NCBI RefSeq assembly: GCF_020497125.1
Contig: NC_059082.1
Coordinates: 29,472,965 to 29,536,964, forward strand
DNA length: 64,000 nt
Source: Mauremys mutica
Taxonomy: Eukaryota; Chordata; Testudines; Geoemydidae
Reading direction: 5' to 3'
Shown here: piece by piece, positions 21,384 to 33,799 of the stretch
How positions within the stretch are numbered: the first letter of the stretch is position 1
How the letters are laid out: the number at the start of each line of letters is the position of its first letter
Program-made: the position numbers and the translations under genes
The notes under the pieces: generated by a model
What the model was told of the DNA's origin: nothing
Databases searched by the model: none
The model's input: only the letters and a program-made list of their open reading frames with translations

Positions 21384-23712
21384 CATACTCATCCTGGACT
21401 CAGGGGGAAGATGTGTTCTTTCCTGTTTTTTTTTTTTTGGTTTTTTTTTAAGGCATTGCTACCAGTAATTTTCTACAGAACAAACTCTGCTCTCATTTAT
21501 ATCTATGCAATTCCACGGTCTTCAAACCAGGTACTCAGGTAAAACACTGGTATAACCATTTAGTATCCAGTAAAGTTGCACTGGAGGGAGGGCATAATTT
21601 GCCCATGAAATGGTTATTGCTGTGGAAGTGCAGGAAGAGAAAAGAATGTGGCTGTCTTTCAGATCCTAGGTGAGCCTGCAGGGCTGGTGGTTATAAAAAA
21701 TATCTCTATTTTTAAACTGACAATATTTGATCTGGAGCCATGGGAAGTTATAAACATGTAACCTCTACAATGTCACTTTTATAATAACTTTTCAGAGAAG
21801 AACCTCACCTTAATGTTTTCTTCTAGATTAAAATTATAAATAAAGCTATTCTTTTATTAAGATTAATGTTGGATTTTTGGCCTGCTGCAAAAAGCTGATC
21901 TGAGTGTTTAGTAAAATAAAGCCAGGGAAAAAACAAATGGGAATTTAATAACAAATTGGAAATAATTATCCCATTGTAATGCATTACTATAATTGTGATT
22001 ACTGTGAATTTAAACTGGTCAGCTTTATTTCATTATAATTTTTAATAGTGAAAAATTTTGGCCAATTGTATGAAAATGAAGTATAAGAACACAGAAATTT
22101 TTTTTAGTTATGTGGAAGCTAAATCATGCCTTCTACTTTGCTGGAGTGCAAATGCTAAGAGGGCACAGGAACTCTATTTTCTCTGTGTATGGAGCAGGCA
22201 AGATCTTTCTATAGCACTCCTGAAAGCACAAAAAGAAATGTCTGACTAATGCATTGGCCCCTTCACCAGGCCTCAGGAGTGTCTGATCTGCAGGTAAAGG
22301 GCAGCAGTTGGGGAGCACATAGCGGTACTTCTAAAAGGCCACAATATCTACTGAATGTTGTGTTGGCTTTCTGCAAAACATCAGGCACAGTGTCTTGGAT
22401 GGCCTCTGTCCTGCTGCTGGTCCCTTCCCTCTCTACAGTTGTTTTCTGAAAGGGAAGGGTATAGCCCTGGGTAAATTACTGGTTTGGGGAGGGAAGGAAA
22501 ATAGTGAGGGGGGCATTGACAAATGCAAGAAAATTGTCTGCCAAGTAAAAGTAGTAACATACTCTGCTTTGTTACTGTGTAGTTTCCTCAAGAGAAAGAT
22601 AAAATGACGTCAAACATAAGAGTGAGAGACAGAAACACTATGGAATTTCCTGAAAGGAAAATATTAAAGTAGTACTTGTATTGTCATTTTTTAAAATGGA
22701 GTCTAATAGGAAGAGTCACATTTAATATAAAATACTAATTCTAATTACACATTTTTGAGCAAACGAAAAAGATCAACTATTTACTAAGAAGCTGCTGCCG
22801 CAAGAGTATGGAGATAGACATTTTTGGAAGTAAGGGCTGGGAGAGGGGATGTAATTAAAGTTTGACTGATCTGTGTTGATATAGTTATTTTTAAACGGTC
22901 AGTTTTCTTAAAGCAAACAACTACACACATACACACAGTGGGCCAGATCATACCCCATAGATCCACATGCAGAAGGGACCTTTTGTATATGCAGTTATCC
23001 CCTATATCTGTATGAAGATAGAGATCCAGACATATTGATGTCACTGTTCCATGGTCACTCTCACATAGTCTGGAATCCATGTCAGGAGAGGTGTCATAGA
23101 CTGGGCACATGGAGGGGACAGATGGGAAGGAAGATGCATTTTCTCCCCCATTCAGTCCCACATAAATTAGACAAAATTATTCATACAGTTGCAGGCTATA
23201 TTAACTTTTTTGGATTGCCTCTTTGGGGTATGAGTGAGGGTGAATTTGTCCCACAGACAGCTGCGGTCTAAGAATGGCCCTGGTTCTGCAGTGCCAGTGG
23301 CATATGCTGGCATGATGATGAGGTGTGGGGCAGATTTGATGTAGAGGCATAGGGACTTCATCCATTCCCTATTGGCAAGCCCTGCTGCCCTTCCAGCAGG
23401 AAAGCAAGACCTGACCCTCAATGGGACAACACTTTTTGTAAAGGTAATCATTTCCTCAAGGAATTCTGCAGGGAGATTTCTTCCTTTTTAAACCCCATCT
23501 TGAGTTTTCTGCAGTAGGGAATAGTCTGGACCAGTAGAATTTCTTACAGCAGCTGTTAAGTTTCTCATGCAGTCAAATACTGAATTGAATTTTCCATCTC
23601 TCAAACTGGACTTGAGTTTTATTGAGATACCTGCACTGTTTATAGCAACTAGCTACAATTCTCAAGCATTTTAAATGTATATATTTATTTAGTAAATATT
23701 TTCTTAGCTGTT
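21384..23712. other. Intronic DNA without recognisable gene
   Basis: Poly-T tracts at about 21427-21450, then AT-rich unique-looking sequence. Open frames of 60-125 codons on both strands lack protein signatures. A short CACA-rich run lies near 22922-22938. Confidence 0.45.
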
Positions 23713-23715
23713 TAA

Positions 23716-23970
23716 GGGTATGTCTGCATTACAGTGGCACAGCTCTAGCTATGCCTCTGTGGCTGTAGTGTAGACATGACAGTGACAGATGGGAATTTTC
23801 CATTACTATAGTAAATGTACCCCCTTGAGAGGTGGAAGAATTTTTCCATTGACCTAGCTGCATCTACACTGCGGGTTCGGTCAACCTAATGACATCACAC
23901 AGGATATGACATTTTTCAGAACTCTGAGCAATGTAGCTAGGTCAATCTAGTTTTAAGTGTCGGCCAAGCC
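23716..23970. mobile_element. Harbinger-type MITE with TAA duplication
   Basis: Element GGGTATGTCTGCATT ... GTCGGCCAAGCC flanked by TAA at 23713-23715 and 23971-23973; 3-bp TTA/TAA duplications are the hallmark of PIF/Harbinger. Internal segments (GTAGTGTAGACATG, GACCTAGCTGCATCTACACT, GTAGCTAGGTCAAT) are mutually complementary. No coding content. Confidence 0.75.
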
Positions 23971-23973
23971 TAA

Positions 23974-26900
23974 GATATTATAAGTAATCACTGCAGTTTT
24001 TCCTTTGATAGAAACAAACGAAACCAAGAACAACACTTCTGATGAGACTGTCCTGTAATCCCTGTTGCAGCAAGTACATTAGGCATTCTAGTATTTGTTC
24101 TTTGAGTGAAGAGTTTTCATTGTGAAAGAAATGTTGGCAGTTCAAACAATGAAGAGCTATATAAATGAATTACTAAATCCATCATAAATTTTTTTTTGTT
24201 GTCCATTAAGGACCTTGTGGTCATCTCTCATAACCTAATTTACTGTGAATGAAGCAGTTGAAAACGTAAATATCTGAACAGCCATCAGGAAAAAAATTCC
24301 CAGTGGATAGTATCTGGCATGGCAGAATAAGATCGCCTAAGGCATTCAGTCATACGGTAATTATCATTGGCACCATGGGATGGATAGATACATGTAAAGT
24401 AATTGAGACAAAGATAAAAGGAAACAATAAGATTTACCATTCTGACATTGAAATTAAAGTAGATGTAGTATGCTTGTGTACATGCTTGTGAAAGTAGAAT
24501 TCCGCACTGGAAAACTGTAGGTATCAGTCAAGATGTATTCTAGTTAATTTCTTAGTGTTTTTAACATGAGTTTGAATTAATTTCTGACTCATGATTCATC
24601 TTTGCTATAGCATACATCACTGAAGATGGAAAAATTCAATCTAAAATGAGCAAAAGTAGTCACATTTTAAAATGTCTGAGTGAATTTAGGGCTTCTGAAG
24701 GTGAGAAGGAACTCAAGGGTTTGGATATACTCAAGCATATGATATATTACGAACAGTGTGAGATTCTCCACACACTGTGTTTTTAGTAATCCACCTTACT
24801 TTGCACCTACAGAACCTCTCTCCTTCCAGAATGAAAATCTAATTGGGCTGTTGCAAACCACATTGTGTTGTCATGTTCAGAAATAGATATTAGGCTGAGA
24901 TCACATAACCAATTTTCCTTAGAGACTTGAGCGAAAACTTGAGCTCAGTTCCCCAAAGATGATGATAGTTTTGTTCCCTAGTTCATTCAGACCATGATGT
25001 ATGTACTGATTTTTTGCATGGTAGCTTCATATATATATAATATAGTAACCACCAGCATACAGAGGGGCTGTGAAAGAAAATAGGTGACACTTCCCCCACC
25101 CCTGCTTTTTAAATTTATGAATGACAAATGTGTCAAACCTAAATCATCCAAGCTGTCATTAATCACCCTTTTAAGAGAGCAGCCAGAGGTCTGGTTTTGG
25201 TCTCATTGATTTCAGTGGGAGTTTTTCCATTAACTTCAATGGGAACAGGATTAAACACGGAACATCAGTTATGAAAAAGGTTAACTGTCTTATTTGTGGC
25301 CTTGGACATGTTAAGAATTGAATTGGCTGCATTACTCTGAGAGGTGGTTTCTCCAGGACAAGGCTGAAGTACAGTATTTTGTGATGGTGTGGTAGAGGTC
25401 TGGACAATGAGGTGGTCAGTTCTATGGAAGCTTACATAGTTATCAGGATTATCCCACCTTTCATGAGCTTTACATTCTTTAAATATTTTTAAGTGCCATG
25501 CATAAAATTCTAAGGACATTACAGATGAATAAGTTAGGCAAACAAATAAGACAGAGATCTACCTTTCAGTAAGGAGAACTGTATAGGAGATGCACATGAT
25601 CCATCTCAGTCATCAGCCCACCAAATTCAACCTGCCAAAAACAAACAAAAAGCCTGCTGGTAAGAGATCTGGAGTACCTGTAATTTCTATGGAAGTCAAA
25701 GGGACTTTCAGATCCTCAGCATCTCTCAGGATCAAGTCCAAAGTCAGAATCCGCCCCCAAAAAAATAATAAAAAAAGAATATTGGCAGCTATTAAGGTAG
25801 ATGTTCAACCAGATATCCAAGTACCACAGGAGACTGAGTCTGAATTTTAGAACTTGCGCTGACTTCTACTTTATGTAGTTTTACAGCAAGAAGCAAAGTT
25901 GAAATTGATGCAAATTCTGACTAGTGTAGCACATAGTAACCCCAAAGTTGAAGAGGATATAAAATAATATGGTGCGTGGTGAAGTGTTCTGCTCTCTTAA
26001 AGTAAAGTATATCAATCAACAATCACTATAATTTTATTTCTATCAGATGCCCAACAAACAACGAGTAGAATAATGATAATGGACAATGATTATATTAATC
26101 AGCAAGTCCTTTTGGATGTAAGTGGTTCTCTGGTGTAAAATATAATAAAGCTTTTGGAGAAGTAGGAAGAATAGAATATTTTTTGTAGAAATCAGTTGAA
26201 GATGACTGAAAAAATATTTCTAGTAACAAGGATTTAAAAATGAGCTCACTATCTATATTTTTCTCCCAATTGAACTGTTATGAAATATGTCAACTGGGGA
26301 CTCTCTATCTTTTCTCAGATCTGAGGCCCTCACAAAAATGAGATATTCAAGAAAGTAAAATTGTGACTATTGTATGAAATTATCTTAGTTGGCTTCTCAC
26401 ACAGATACTTTTTGGTAACGTCGTTTGTGGAATGCAGTGTTCTGTTGCTAATTTTTACACTCTTAATGTTTCCAAGATGCTACATTTCTGTTAAAACACA
26501 TATCGTATCACCTAAGTGGAAGAAATATTGACTCTCCTCATTGGCCTTTTGAAATAACTCAATTGCAGGGAGGTGAAAATAAGCAGCTAGTAAATTTCCA
26601 GATAAATTCTTAAAAAGAAGCACTTCTCATCTGCCTATCCCCACTTTCTTTGGGAGATACAGTAATTATCCCCTCTTTATTTCAAGACCTGAGAAGCAAT
26701 AGATATTTTTAGAAAATCATAAGATGAAATATCAAGCATATTACAAATGGGTGAGAACCAGAGCAAATGTATTAGTGACTAATTTTTGTCTCTTACTGTC
26801 ACAAGGTTCATGAGCCAGTTCCACCAAAATTATTTTCTTAAATAGCTGTAAAACATAAGTACAAAATACCATATCTGCAATGAGTTTGATTATTTCAGTT

Positions 26901-27810
26901 TAGCTCCTAGTGGCCCATAGCAAAGCTCTGGGGATTGTGTGGTAGTTGAGAGTTAGTTAGTAATAGCATTAAAATCTATCTGTGGTTTTGCAGTTTATAA
27001 TGCTTGTGGAATTTAAAAAACAAAATATTAACCTTCCATTGTAAATATAGCCATTTATCATACAGTCTTTAAATCAAGCTGGCATTTAACAGTGGCAAAT
27101 GCCAATATTTTTTTTGTCACTTACCCTCTTAGGAATTGTCCCATTAGTGATTCAGTCCAAGTAACATGAAACAACAAACAAAACATCACAGTATTAAAGG
27201 AAATAATAAACCCTTCAAAATAATGCTTCTTTTTGTTAGAATTTGCCACAGATGTGCTTATGGATATTATGTGATAGATTGTTCAGAGGTCAAAATAATT
27301 TTTCTTGTCTCCTGTTGCATCAACCGTCAAAATTAATAGGCTGACTTGCAAGAGGCACTGAATAAGCTCTTGTCAGAAAATAAGTACAACACAGCAGAAA
27401 ATACAATCAGACTGTAGGTGTGAAAATACTATCAGTAAATGCTACTGTGGTCTTTCTATGGTAGCAAAATGGATATTTTAATAATAGAATATTAATGTAT
27501 AATATTCTATATTGCATATTATAATGTATAATCTATATATTGCAACTTAATTATAATGCTTTAGGAACATTTTTCAGGTATTATAATGAGTTATTGTAGA
27601 TACAGTTCATATCATTTAAAGGTGATCTGCAAAAGATTTTTTTAATTGTTTGAATTTTTTGCTGCTTTTATGTTGTAGACAGAAGCCAAAAAGGTTTGTT
27701 GGGTTTCTTTTCTTTTTAAAACACCCGTTAACAAACAGTGTGTTTTCTGTATTTTCCCTTCACTTGTTGAAGATTTTAAATTTTTTTCTGATTTTACTGA
27801 TGTAAGACAT
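23974..27810. other. Intronic DNA without recognisable gene
   Basis: AT-rich. An old palindromic segment at about 25190-25255 (TTTCAGTGGGAGTTTTTCC / AACTTCAATGGGAACAGG) belongs to a scattered ancient family (see also 51.6, 53.2, 53.8, 54.7 kb). (TA)n at about 25031-25043 and AT-rich palindromes at about 27480-27545. No coding signature. Confidence 0.45.
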
Positions 27811-27876
27811 ATGGAAGTTAGGAGATTTGACCAAGGTCTCTCAGCAAGTCATTGTGGACAAGAGCCAGTTCTAGTA
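27811..27876 (+). repeat. MIR-like fragment interrupted by an LTR
   Basis: GATTTGACCAAGGTCTCTCA, AGCAAGTCATTGTGGACAAG and GAGCCAGTTCTAGTACCCAG follow the antisense CORE-SINE pattern 'cccaaggtcacacagcaagt ... gagccagg ... aacccagg'. It stops exactly at the CCCAG duplication of the solo LTR. Confidence 0.55.
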
Positions 27877-27881
27877 CCCAG

Positions 27882-29060
27882 TGAAACAGTTAGATCACAG
27901 AGCCCGCCTTGGGATCTGCCACCTGATGTGCCAAGACTACTTCTGCCCCTGCTTTCCTGCCCTGTCAGCTTAGGACTTCAGTGCCCTGCCTGGTTTGAGC
28001 TAGACTCGCTAGCCTGCTGCAAACCCAGACCCAGGTCTGAATCATGTCACCTAACAGCTGTAGGCTTGACTGAAAGCAGCTTACAGAAGTGTTCTTATCT
28101 TTAACACTCAGATGCCCAACTCCCAGTGAGGTCTAAACCCAAATAAATCTGTTTTACCCTGTATAACACTTACGCAGGGTAAACTCATAAATTGTTTGCC
28201 CTCTATAACACTGATAGAGAGAGATGCACAGCTTTTTGCCCCTCCCCTGATATTAATATATACTCTGGGTTAATTAATAAGTAAAAAGTGATTGTATTAA
28301 ATACAGAAAGTAGGATTTAAGTGATTCCAAGTAGTAACAGACAGAACAAAGTGAATTACCAAGTAAAATAAAATAAAACACGCAAATCTAACTCTAATAC
28401 AGTAACACAACTGAGTACAGATAAAAACCTCACCAGTAAGCTTCCTTTTATAGACTAGTCTCCTTCTAGCCTGGGTCCAGCAGTCACTCACACCCCCTGT
28501 AGTTACTGTCTTTTGTTCCAGTTCCTTTCAGGTATCCTTGGGGGTGGAGTGGCTCTCTCTTTAGCCAGCTGGAGACCAAATGGAGGGGTCTCCCCTGGGT
28601 TTAAATCGTCTGTCTCTTGTGGGTGGAGACCCTCTCCTCTCTCCTATACAAAGTCCAGCTCTAAGATGGAGTTTTGGAGTCACGTGGGCAAGCCACATGA
28701 CCATGCATTACTCAGAACTACAGGTAGCACGTGAACAATGGCTGCTACGTTGAACGTTCTCAAGTAGACTTCTTATGTGGATTGGAGCATTCCAAGATCC
28801 ATTGTTCATTAAGTGCTTCTTGATTGGGCACTTAATTTTGCAAATTCCTTTCTAAAGAAGCTGACCAAATACCTTACAAAGCTTACTTAGAAATCAAGCA
28901 AGTATACATCCAATATTCATAACTTCAAGTACAAAAATGATATATATGTACAAATAGGATGAATAGATTCACTAGACCATAACCTTTACAGAGATATATT
29001 ACATGGCACAGGTAGCATAAAACATATTACAGTTATGTCATATTCCCATAAAGCATTACA
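27882..29060 (-). mobile_element. Solo LTR, family X copy 1, with 5-bp TSD CCCAG
   Basis: Begins TG (27882) and ends CA (29060), flanked by identical CCCAG at 27877-27881 and 29061-29065. Aligns over its length with 40478-41591: shared blocks CACCTGATGTGC-like, GACCCAGGTCTGAA, AACACTGATAGAGAGAGATG, ACTCTGGGTT-ATTAATAA, AAAAGTAGGAT. Orientation is taken from copy 2, where TATA and polyadenylation signals lie on the minus strand. No coding content. A 5-bp duplication fits gypsy-type or some retroviral-type LTR elements; the family cannot be fixed from an LTR alone. Confidence 0.75.
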
Positions 29061-29065
29061 CCCAG

Positions 29066-31117
29066 TACTCTTTATGGGAGTAATACACCCAGTATTCTGC
29101 TCCAGACAGTAGATGAGCCTGTGACTCCTGTGTTTCACAGTAGCTGAGGTCCCATCTTGTGACAGTATGTGATCAATAAAATCATACCAGTGAATACCAG
29201 AAATCATGAATAGGGTGACATAGGGCTTGAACCTGAAAGGTGCTAAACTCCTCCTACAGAATGGTCTCAGCACTTGGCATGACCAGGCCTTCAATCTTTA
29301 ATAGGTTTTGGTTTGCAGTTTGGGTATTCTGGCCTTACCAGTTTGTAAATAGTGGTCAGTCCATTAAGGTGGCTGGCAGCAAAGAAACTGTCTGGTTTCC
29401 TAGTGTGAGAAAACTGCAGAAATAGTAGACCATTAGTGGTGATAGAAAGAAATAAGAAAATGATGCAATAAATCAGTTTAGGAGAGCAAGAAATGTGAAT
29501 AAAAGCCCAAACCCTGGTGCTTGGGGATCTTTCTACCACGAATACAGAACACAGAGAAATAATATTCCTGAATCATTGAAACTTAGTGCACTAAAATAAT
29601 ATGAGAAAAATTCACATGAGTTGTAGGGTTCACATGTAGTCTGAAGAGTAAACAGACTTATGTAAGTAACTTGAGTTTGGGGGGGGCAGAGAAGGATCAC
29701 TCATAGCTAAGGCTATGTGTCAGTCACAGATATTTTTAGTAAAAGTCATGGACAGGTCATGGACAAAACAAAAATTCATGGACACCATGAGAATTCTCCA
29801 GCATCTACCTTTGATAAAAGAATTCAAAACTGGCTTATGACTCCAGTTGAGGCACATATTTGACAAAGGAGCCTGTATGGTAAATATAAAAAATGAAAAC
29901 AAAAGGAGTAGATTGAGTTAAAATGGAATCTACATAGTTACATTCGTAGCAAAAAAGCAAGCAACCCTAAATTATCACAGGAAGTAAAACTAACATGGCG
30001 CCTAAACTAAAATAACACACAGCACAGTTAGTTTTCCCCATTTTTGACATAATTTGGTCAGCAGGAAGCAGAGTAATAGCACTTTAAACGGGTTTAAATT
30101 AGTAGATTTGAGATGTATTGATTAAAAATGCATTTTGAGTATTAAACTCTATGTTCTTTGGACACCACTGGCCTGCATGAATTACCTGGTGATGTATGAT
30201 TGTCTGGGCAACAGCAGGAGCTTAGCAACACCAGCTCATGTAGCTGCCAGAGAACAGAGTTGGCTTTTGTCATTTTTTAAATGCCAACTGGATCCTTTTA
30301 ACCATTTGTCTATATTTAGAAATTTCCTCTGTAATTTTTTTAAACTTCCACAGCCAGGGCTGAATTTTAATGCCAAGTCCATGGCAAGAGAATTGTGGAA
30401 GTCCAAAGGTTTTAATTATAGCCATCTGTCAAGGAATTGGACAGGCATGACAACGTGAATTAGGTTTGAGCTGCATCCTGAAGATAAATGGAGGCCATCG
30501 TTGACCATATTTGTCTTTAACTCTTTGGTGTTTCAGATTTGGGGCCAGATGTGTCAAGTAGACGCTGCTTTGGAAAGTAGGTAATGCAGAGTTGCACTGC
30601 CACAGTGGGAATTCAGATACAACAATCCATCTGTAAATGCCTCAACATGCAGGAGTTTGCAAGGTGGCCCTGCCTCTTCCTTACTCCTTATTCACTCTTA
30701 CTACACCGAAGATTCAGGGCTGCAAAGCCATACTGAAGAAAGGTCTAAACTGCACACACCTGTAGGAATGGGAAGGCTCCTTGCTCCCTCTTCCCCTGTG
30801 TAAAGTCCAGGCTTAATCTGACTGTTATTAAATATAAATCTCCTTAATAAGTATGTGAATAATATGTCTAATATACATAGACATTTCATAAATTATATTA
30901 ATGTTAAGGAAATACTATTACAAACACAGAGGTATTTTCATCTGGATTAAACTTGAAGTATCAAGAGCACACACACGTATGTAAAAATTGATGAATGTGA
31001 AGTGCCTTCCAAAATCTGAGAGGGATGAGGTGTGGAGCATGCTTTCGGAAGTCTTAAAAGAGTAACACTCTGATACGGAAACTACAGAACCCAAACCATA
31101 AAAAAGAAAATTAATGT
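29066..31117. other. Intronic DNA; one short repeat
   Basis: At about 29718-29795 the phrase TTTTTAGTAAAAGTCATGGA followed by CAGGTCATGGACAAAAC and a second CATGGACACCATG marks a fragment of a dispersed turtle repeat (class uncertain). The remainder is AT-rich without coding signature. The block around 30135-30560 has even composition and no repeat character. Confidence 0.4.
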
Positions 31118-31237
31118 TCTCCTGGTGGCATCTGACACAGATAATGAAAGTGAATATGTGTCAGTCTGAACTGCTTTGGATTGTTATCAAGCAGAACTCG
31201 TCATCAGCATGGACACATGTCCTCTGGAATTGTGGTT
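31118..31237 (+). pseudogene. hAT transposase C-terminal fragment (hATC), piece 1
   Basis: Translates to ASDTDNESEYVSV-TALDCYQAEL and VISMDTCPLELWL, the lead-in to the hAT dimerisation domain (normally ...CPLEWWLKHE). It breaks off after TGTGGTT and joins the short repeat at 31239. The same protein segment occurs inverted at 38990-39192 and direct at 39432-39660. Confidence 0.6.
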
Positions 31238-31238
31238 G

Positions 31239-31299
31239 AGCTTATGCTCAAATAAATTTGTTGGTCTCTAAGGTGCCACAAGTACTCCTGTTCTTTTTA
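31239..31299 (+). repeat. Short dispersed repeat fragment (AGCTTATGCTC family)
   Basis: AGCTTATGCTCAAATAAATT then CTCTAAGGTGCCACAAGTAC corresponds to the middle of the repeats at 12041 and 33457 (AGCTxATGCT... TATAAGGTGCCACAGGA), a related subfamily. Confidence 0.5.
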
Positions 31300-33113
31300 T
31301 TGATAGTATGTATGGAGAAAAAAAGTTCGCATGTTCACAAGGGACTTTGTTTTGAGTGTTGTATGCTGAAGGTCTGATGCTGCAAGTACTAAAACATCCT
31401 TGGAATTTCTTCATATTATAGATGACAATTTCCATACTCAGAGTGTAGTAACCCACATGGGGGAATTCTGTATTAGGCCTATATTCATCTTGACAGTTTA
31501 AGAAGATTTGATAGAACAAAAAATTAATGGTGATTTAGGTACAAGTGAGGATGACTTTATTCTGCTTGCACATTACAAATGTGGTCAAGTCCAAACTAGT
31601 AATATATATGTAGTTGGTATTTCAAAAGACCCAGTTTCTCAAAGCTGAAAACAATTGTGAGCCAGATCAGCCCGGAGGAAGAATTTAATCAGAAAAATTT
31701 GAATGATAATTGGGAGTTGTCTAAGAATGCTTTGCTAGGTGTCCAAAAAGCCACAATCCAACAATTGAGGAATGAGTCTGTACTGGTTAAGAAACTGTTA
31801 AGAAACTCTTTTTTTCAAACTTCCTGTGTGGCCTTGAGAAAAAAATCACCTATTTTTGCCTCAATTATCTTATCTATAAAATGAAGATAGTGTCCTTACA
31901 GTTCTCATTTGGGGTGTTATGATGCTTAATCCATTAATTGGTCACTCTCTACCTGGAGTCTAATCACACTGGGAGAGAAAAAATAATTTAAAGTAGCTTT
32001 AGGTCTTACACCTCCTTTAGAGACAGGCTGCCAATTTTTGTAGTTTTAGAATTATATTTTCATATTTTTGTTGTTGGGCCTGGGACCCCCATAACTACCA
32101 GAAAACAGTGAAATGACTATACACCAAGAATGGTCAAATGATCTACGTAAACAAGCTAGAAAATTTTTTCTGGAATAATCAGTCATTTTTGAAAAGTTGT
32201 TTGTAACAATATTAGATAGAAAATAATTCATAGTGTGTTTTTTTTGTTTTTTTTGTTTAATGTTAATTGTGTCCCTTTAATGTTAGGTGTTCAGGTTGTT
32301 AGGTGATGAGTGGCTTAGAAATAAAAATAATGGAAACCCTTGTGCAACCCTCCATATCAGGGTGAATTTCATCCTTAGGTATTATAATTGATTAAGACCT
32401 TTTTAGAAGGCTGTCAAATTGCCTTTCTCTTTTCTTTTCTCTTTTCTTTTAAGTTAGGCTTAGTGGATGGTTAAATTATTTATCTTTTGTTTTAAGAATA
32501 ATAGTAAGCAAAGACCTGCCAGAAAAACATTGAAAATAGATTTTTTTAAAATATCTAGATCTGAATGCTGGTGCAGAGAGTTTGAGACTGATACTTGAAA
32601 TGACTTCAAGTTTTTACTTGGGAGATAACACTGATCTTTCTGCACTTCAGTAATTCTAGTGTCTGCAATTGATCAGAGCTGCCCTTATTAGTAGGTGTAA
32701 CAGCTGTCATTGGTATTACTATAACAAGTGTGTGGGATGTACCATATTTGTAGATCTGTCAGTGTTAAGCACTGCCCATATTTTCAGTCTAATTTTTTCT
32801 TTTTGTCTCCTCAGAGAATTTATCTCACAAATGCTTAAAAATGAAAAGGACTCTTTATTTTGTTTTCTTAGAACATTTCTAGGTAACTCTCTAAATTTAA
32901 GAAGAAGACATAATATAATCAAGCCAGGCTTGATTAAGCATATCGCAGAAACTGCATCACAACTTCAAACATTTAATGGTTTCCAAATAGTGTCTTCTAT
33001 TTTGATGTTAAAATAGTAATAAGAAGATGATATATTCCAACCTGTTTGGCTATTGAATGCAATGTGTAAACGATATTCTTGTAGCATGCGGGGTAGAAGT
33101 CAGGGTACAGAGA
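31300..33113. other. Intronic DNA without recognisable gene
   Basis: AT-rich. A pyrimidine tract of CTTTT units at about 32422-32451. Open frames (115 codons at 32669-33016) are hydrophobic, AT-driven and unlike known proteins. Confidence 0.45.
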
Positions 33114-33121
33114 GCCTAAGG

Positions 33122-33373
33122 CAGTGTTTCCCAAACTTAGGATACCTCTTGTGTTGGGAAAGCCCTTGGCGGGCCAGGCCGGTTTGTTTACCTGCTGCAT
33201 CCACAGGTTCGGCCGATTGCGGGTCCCAGCAGCTGCCATTGGCCTGGAGCAGCGAACTGCGGCCAGTGGGAGCCACAATCGGCTGAACCTGTGGATGCAG
33301 CAGGTAAACAAACCAGCCCGTCCCGCCAGGGGCTTTCCCTACACAAGTGACGTCCCAAATTTGGGAAACACTG
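33122..33373. mobile_element. Hairpin hAT MITE with perfect 8-bp TSD GCCTAAGG
   Basis: Identical GCCTAAGG at 33114-33121 and 33374-33381. Ends CAGTGTTTCCCAAACT and ATTTGGGAAACACTG are inverted repeats. Inside, arms GGTTTGTTTACCTGCTGCAT/ATGCAGCAGGTAAACAAACC and CCACAGGTTC/GAACCTGTGG pair almost perfectly around a GC-rich core. Central TA in the target site (nnnTAnnn). Non-coding; the 155-codon frame over it is an artefact of the palindrome. Confidence 0.85.
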
Positions 33374-33456
33374 GCCTAAGGGAATTAAGGCACTCAACTC
33401 CAGTGGAATGTCAGTGGTCATTTAGGTGCCTGACTTTCTTCTGCATTCAACGAAGT

Positions 33457-33565
33457 GGGTATTCACCCACAAAAGCTTATGCTCCAATACGTCTGTTAAT
33501 CTATAAGGTGCCACAGGACTCTTCGCTGCTTTTACAGATCCAGACTAACATGGCTACACCTCTGA
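33457..33565 (+). repeat. Short dispersed repeat (GGTATTCACCCAC family), copy 2
   Basis: Partner of 12041-12148, co-linear over about 108 bases with scattered substitutions. Confidence 0.6.
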
Positions 33566-33799
33566 TACTTGACTTTCTTCTATTTCTTTGAAAACCCCAG
33601 CATAAATGTATGTCTCCCAAAAACAAACTCAAGTTTGTTGTTGAGTGGCTGATTTTCATATAAACCATGGATTGAAATAGCAGTTGTTTGGATGGTTTGT
33701 TTGAAAAGTAGTAGATCATAATGGCATACAAAAAGTCACCTGACCTGGAGATGACTGACTATGTACTTTCTACAGACCCATCATTTTAGAGTTTGTGTG

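Noticed and set aside
33124..33591. 155-codon open frame
   Set aside because: Runs across the hairpin MITE and the neighbouring short repeat; no protein signature.
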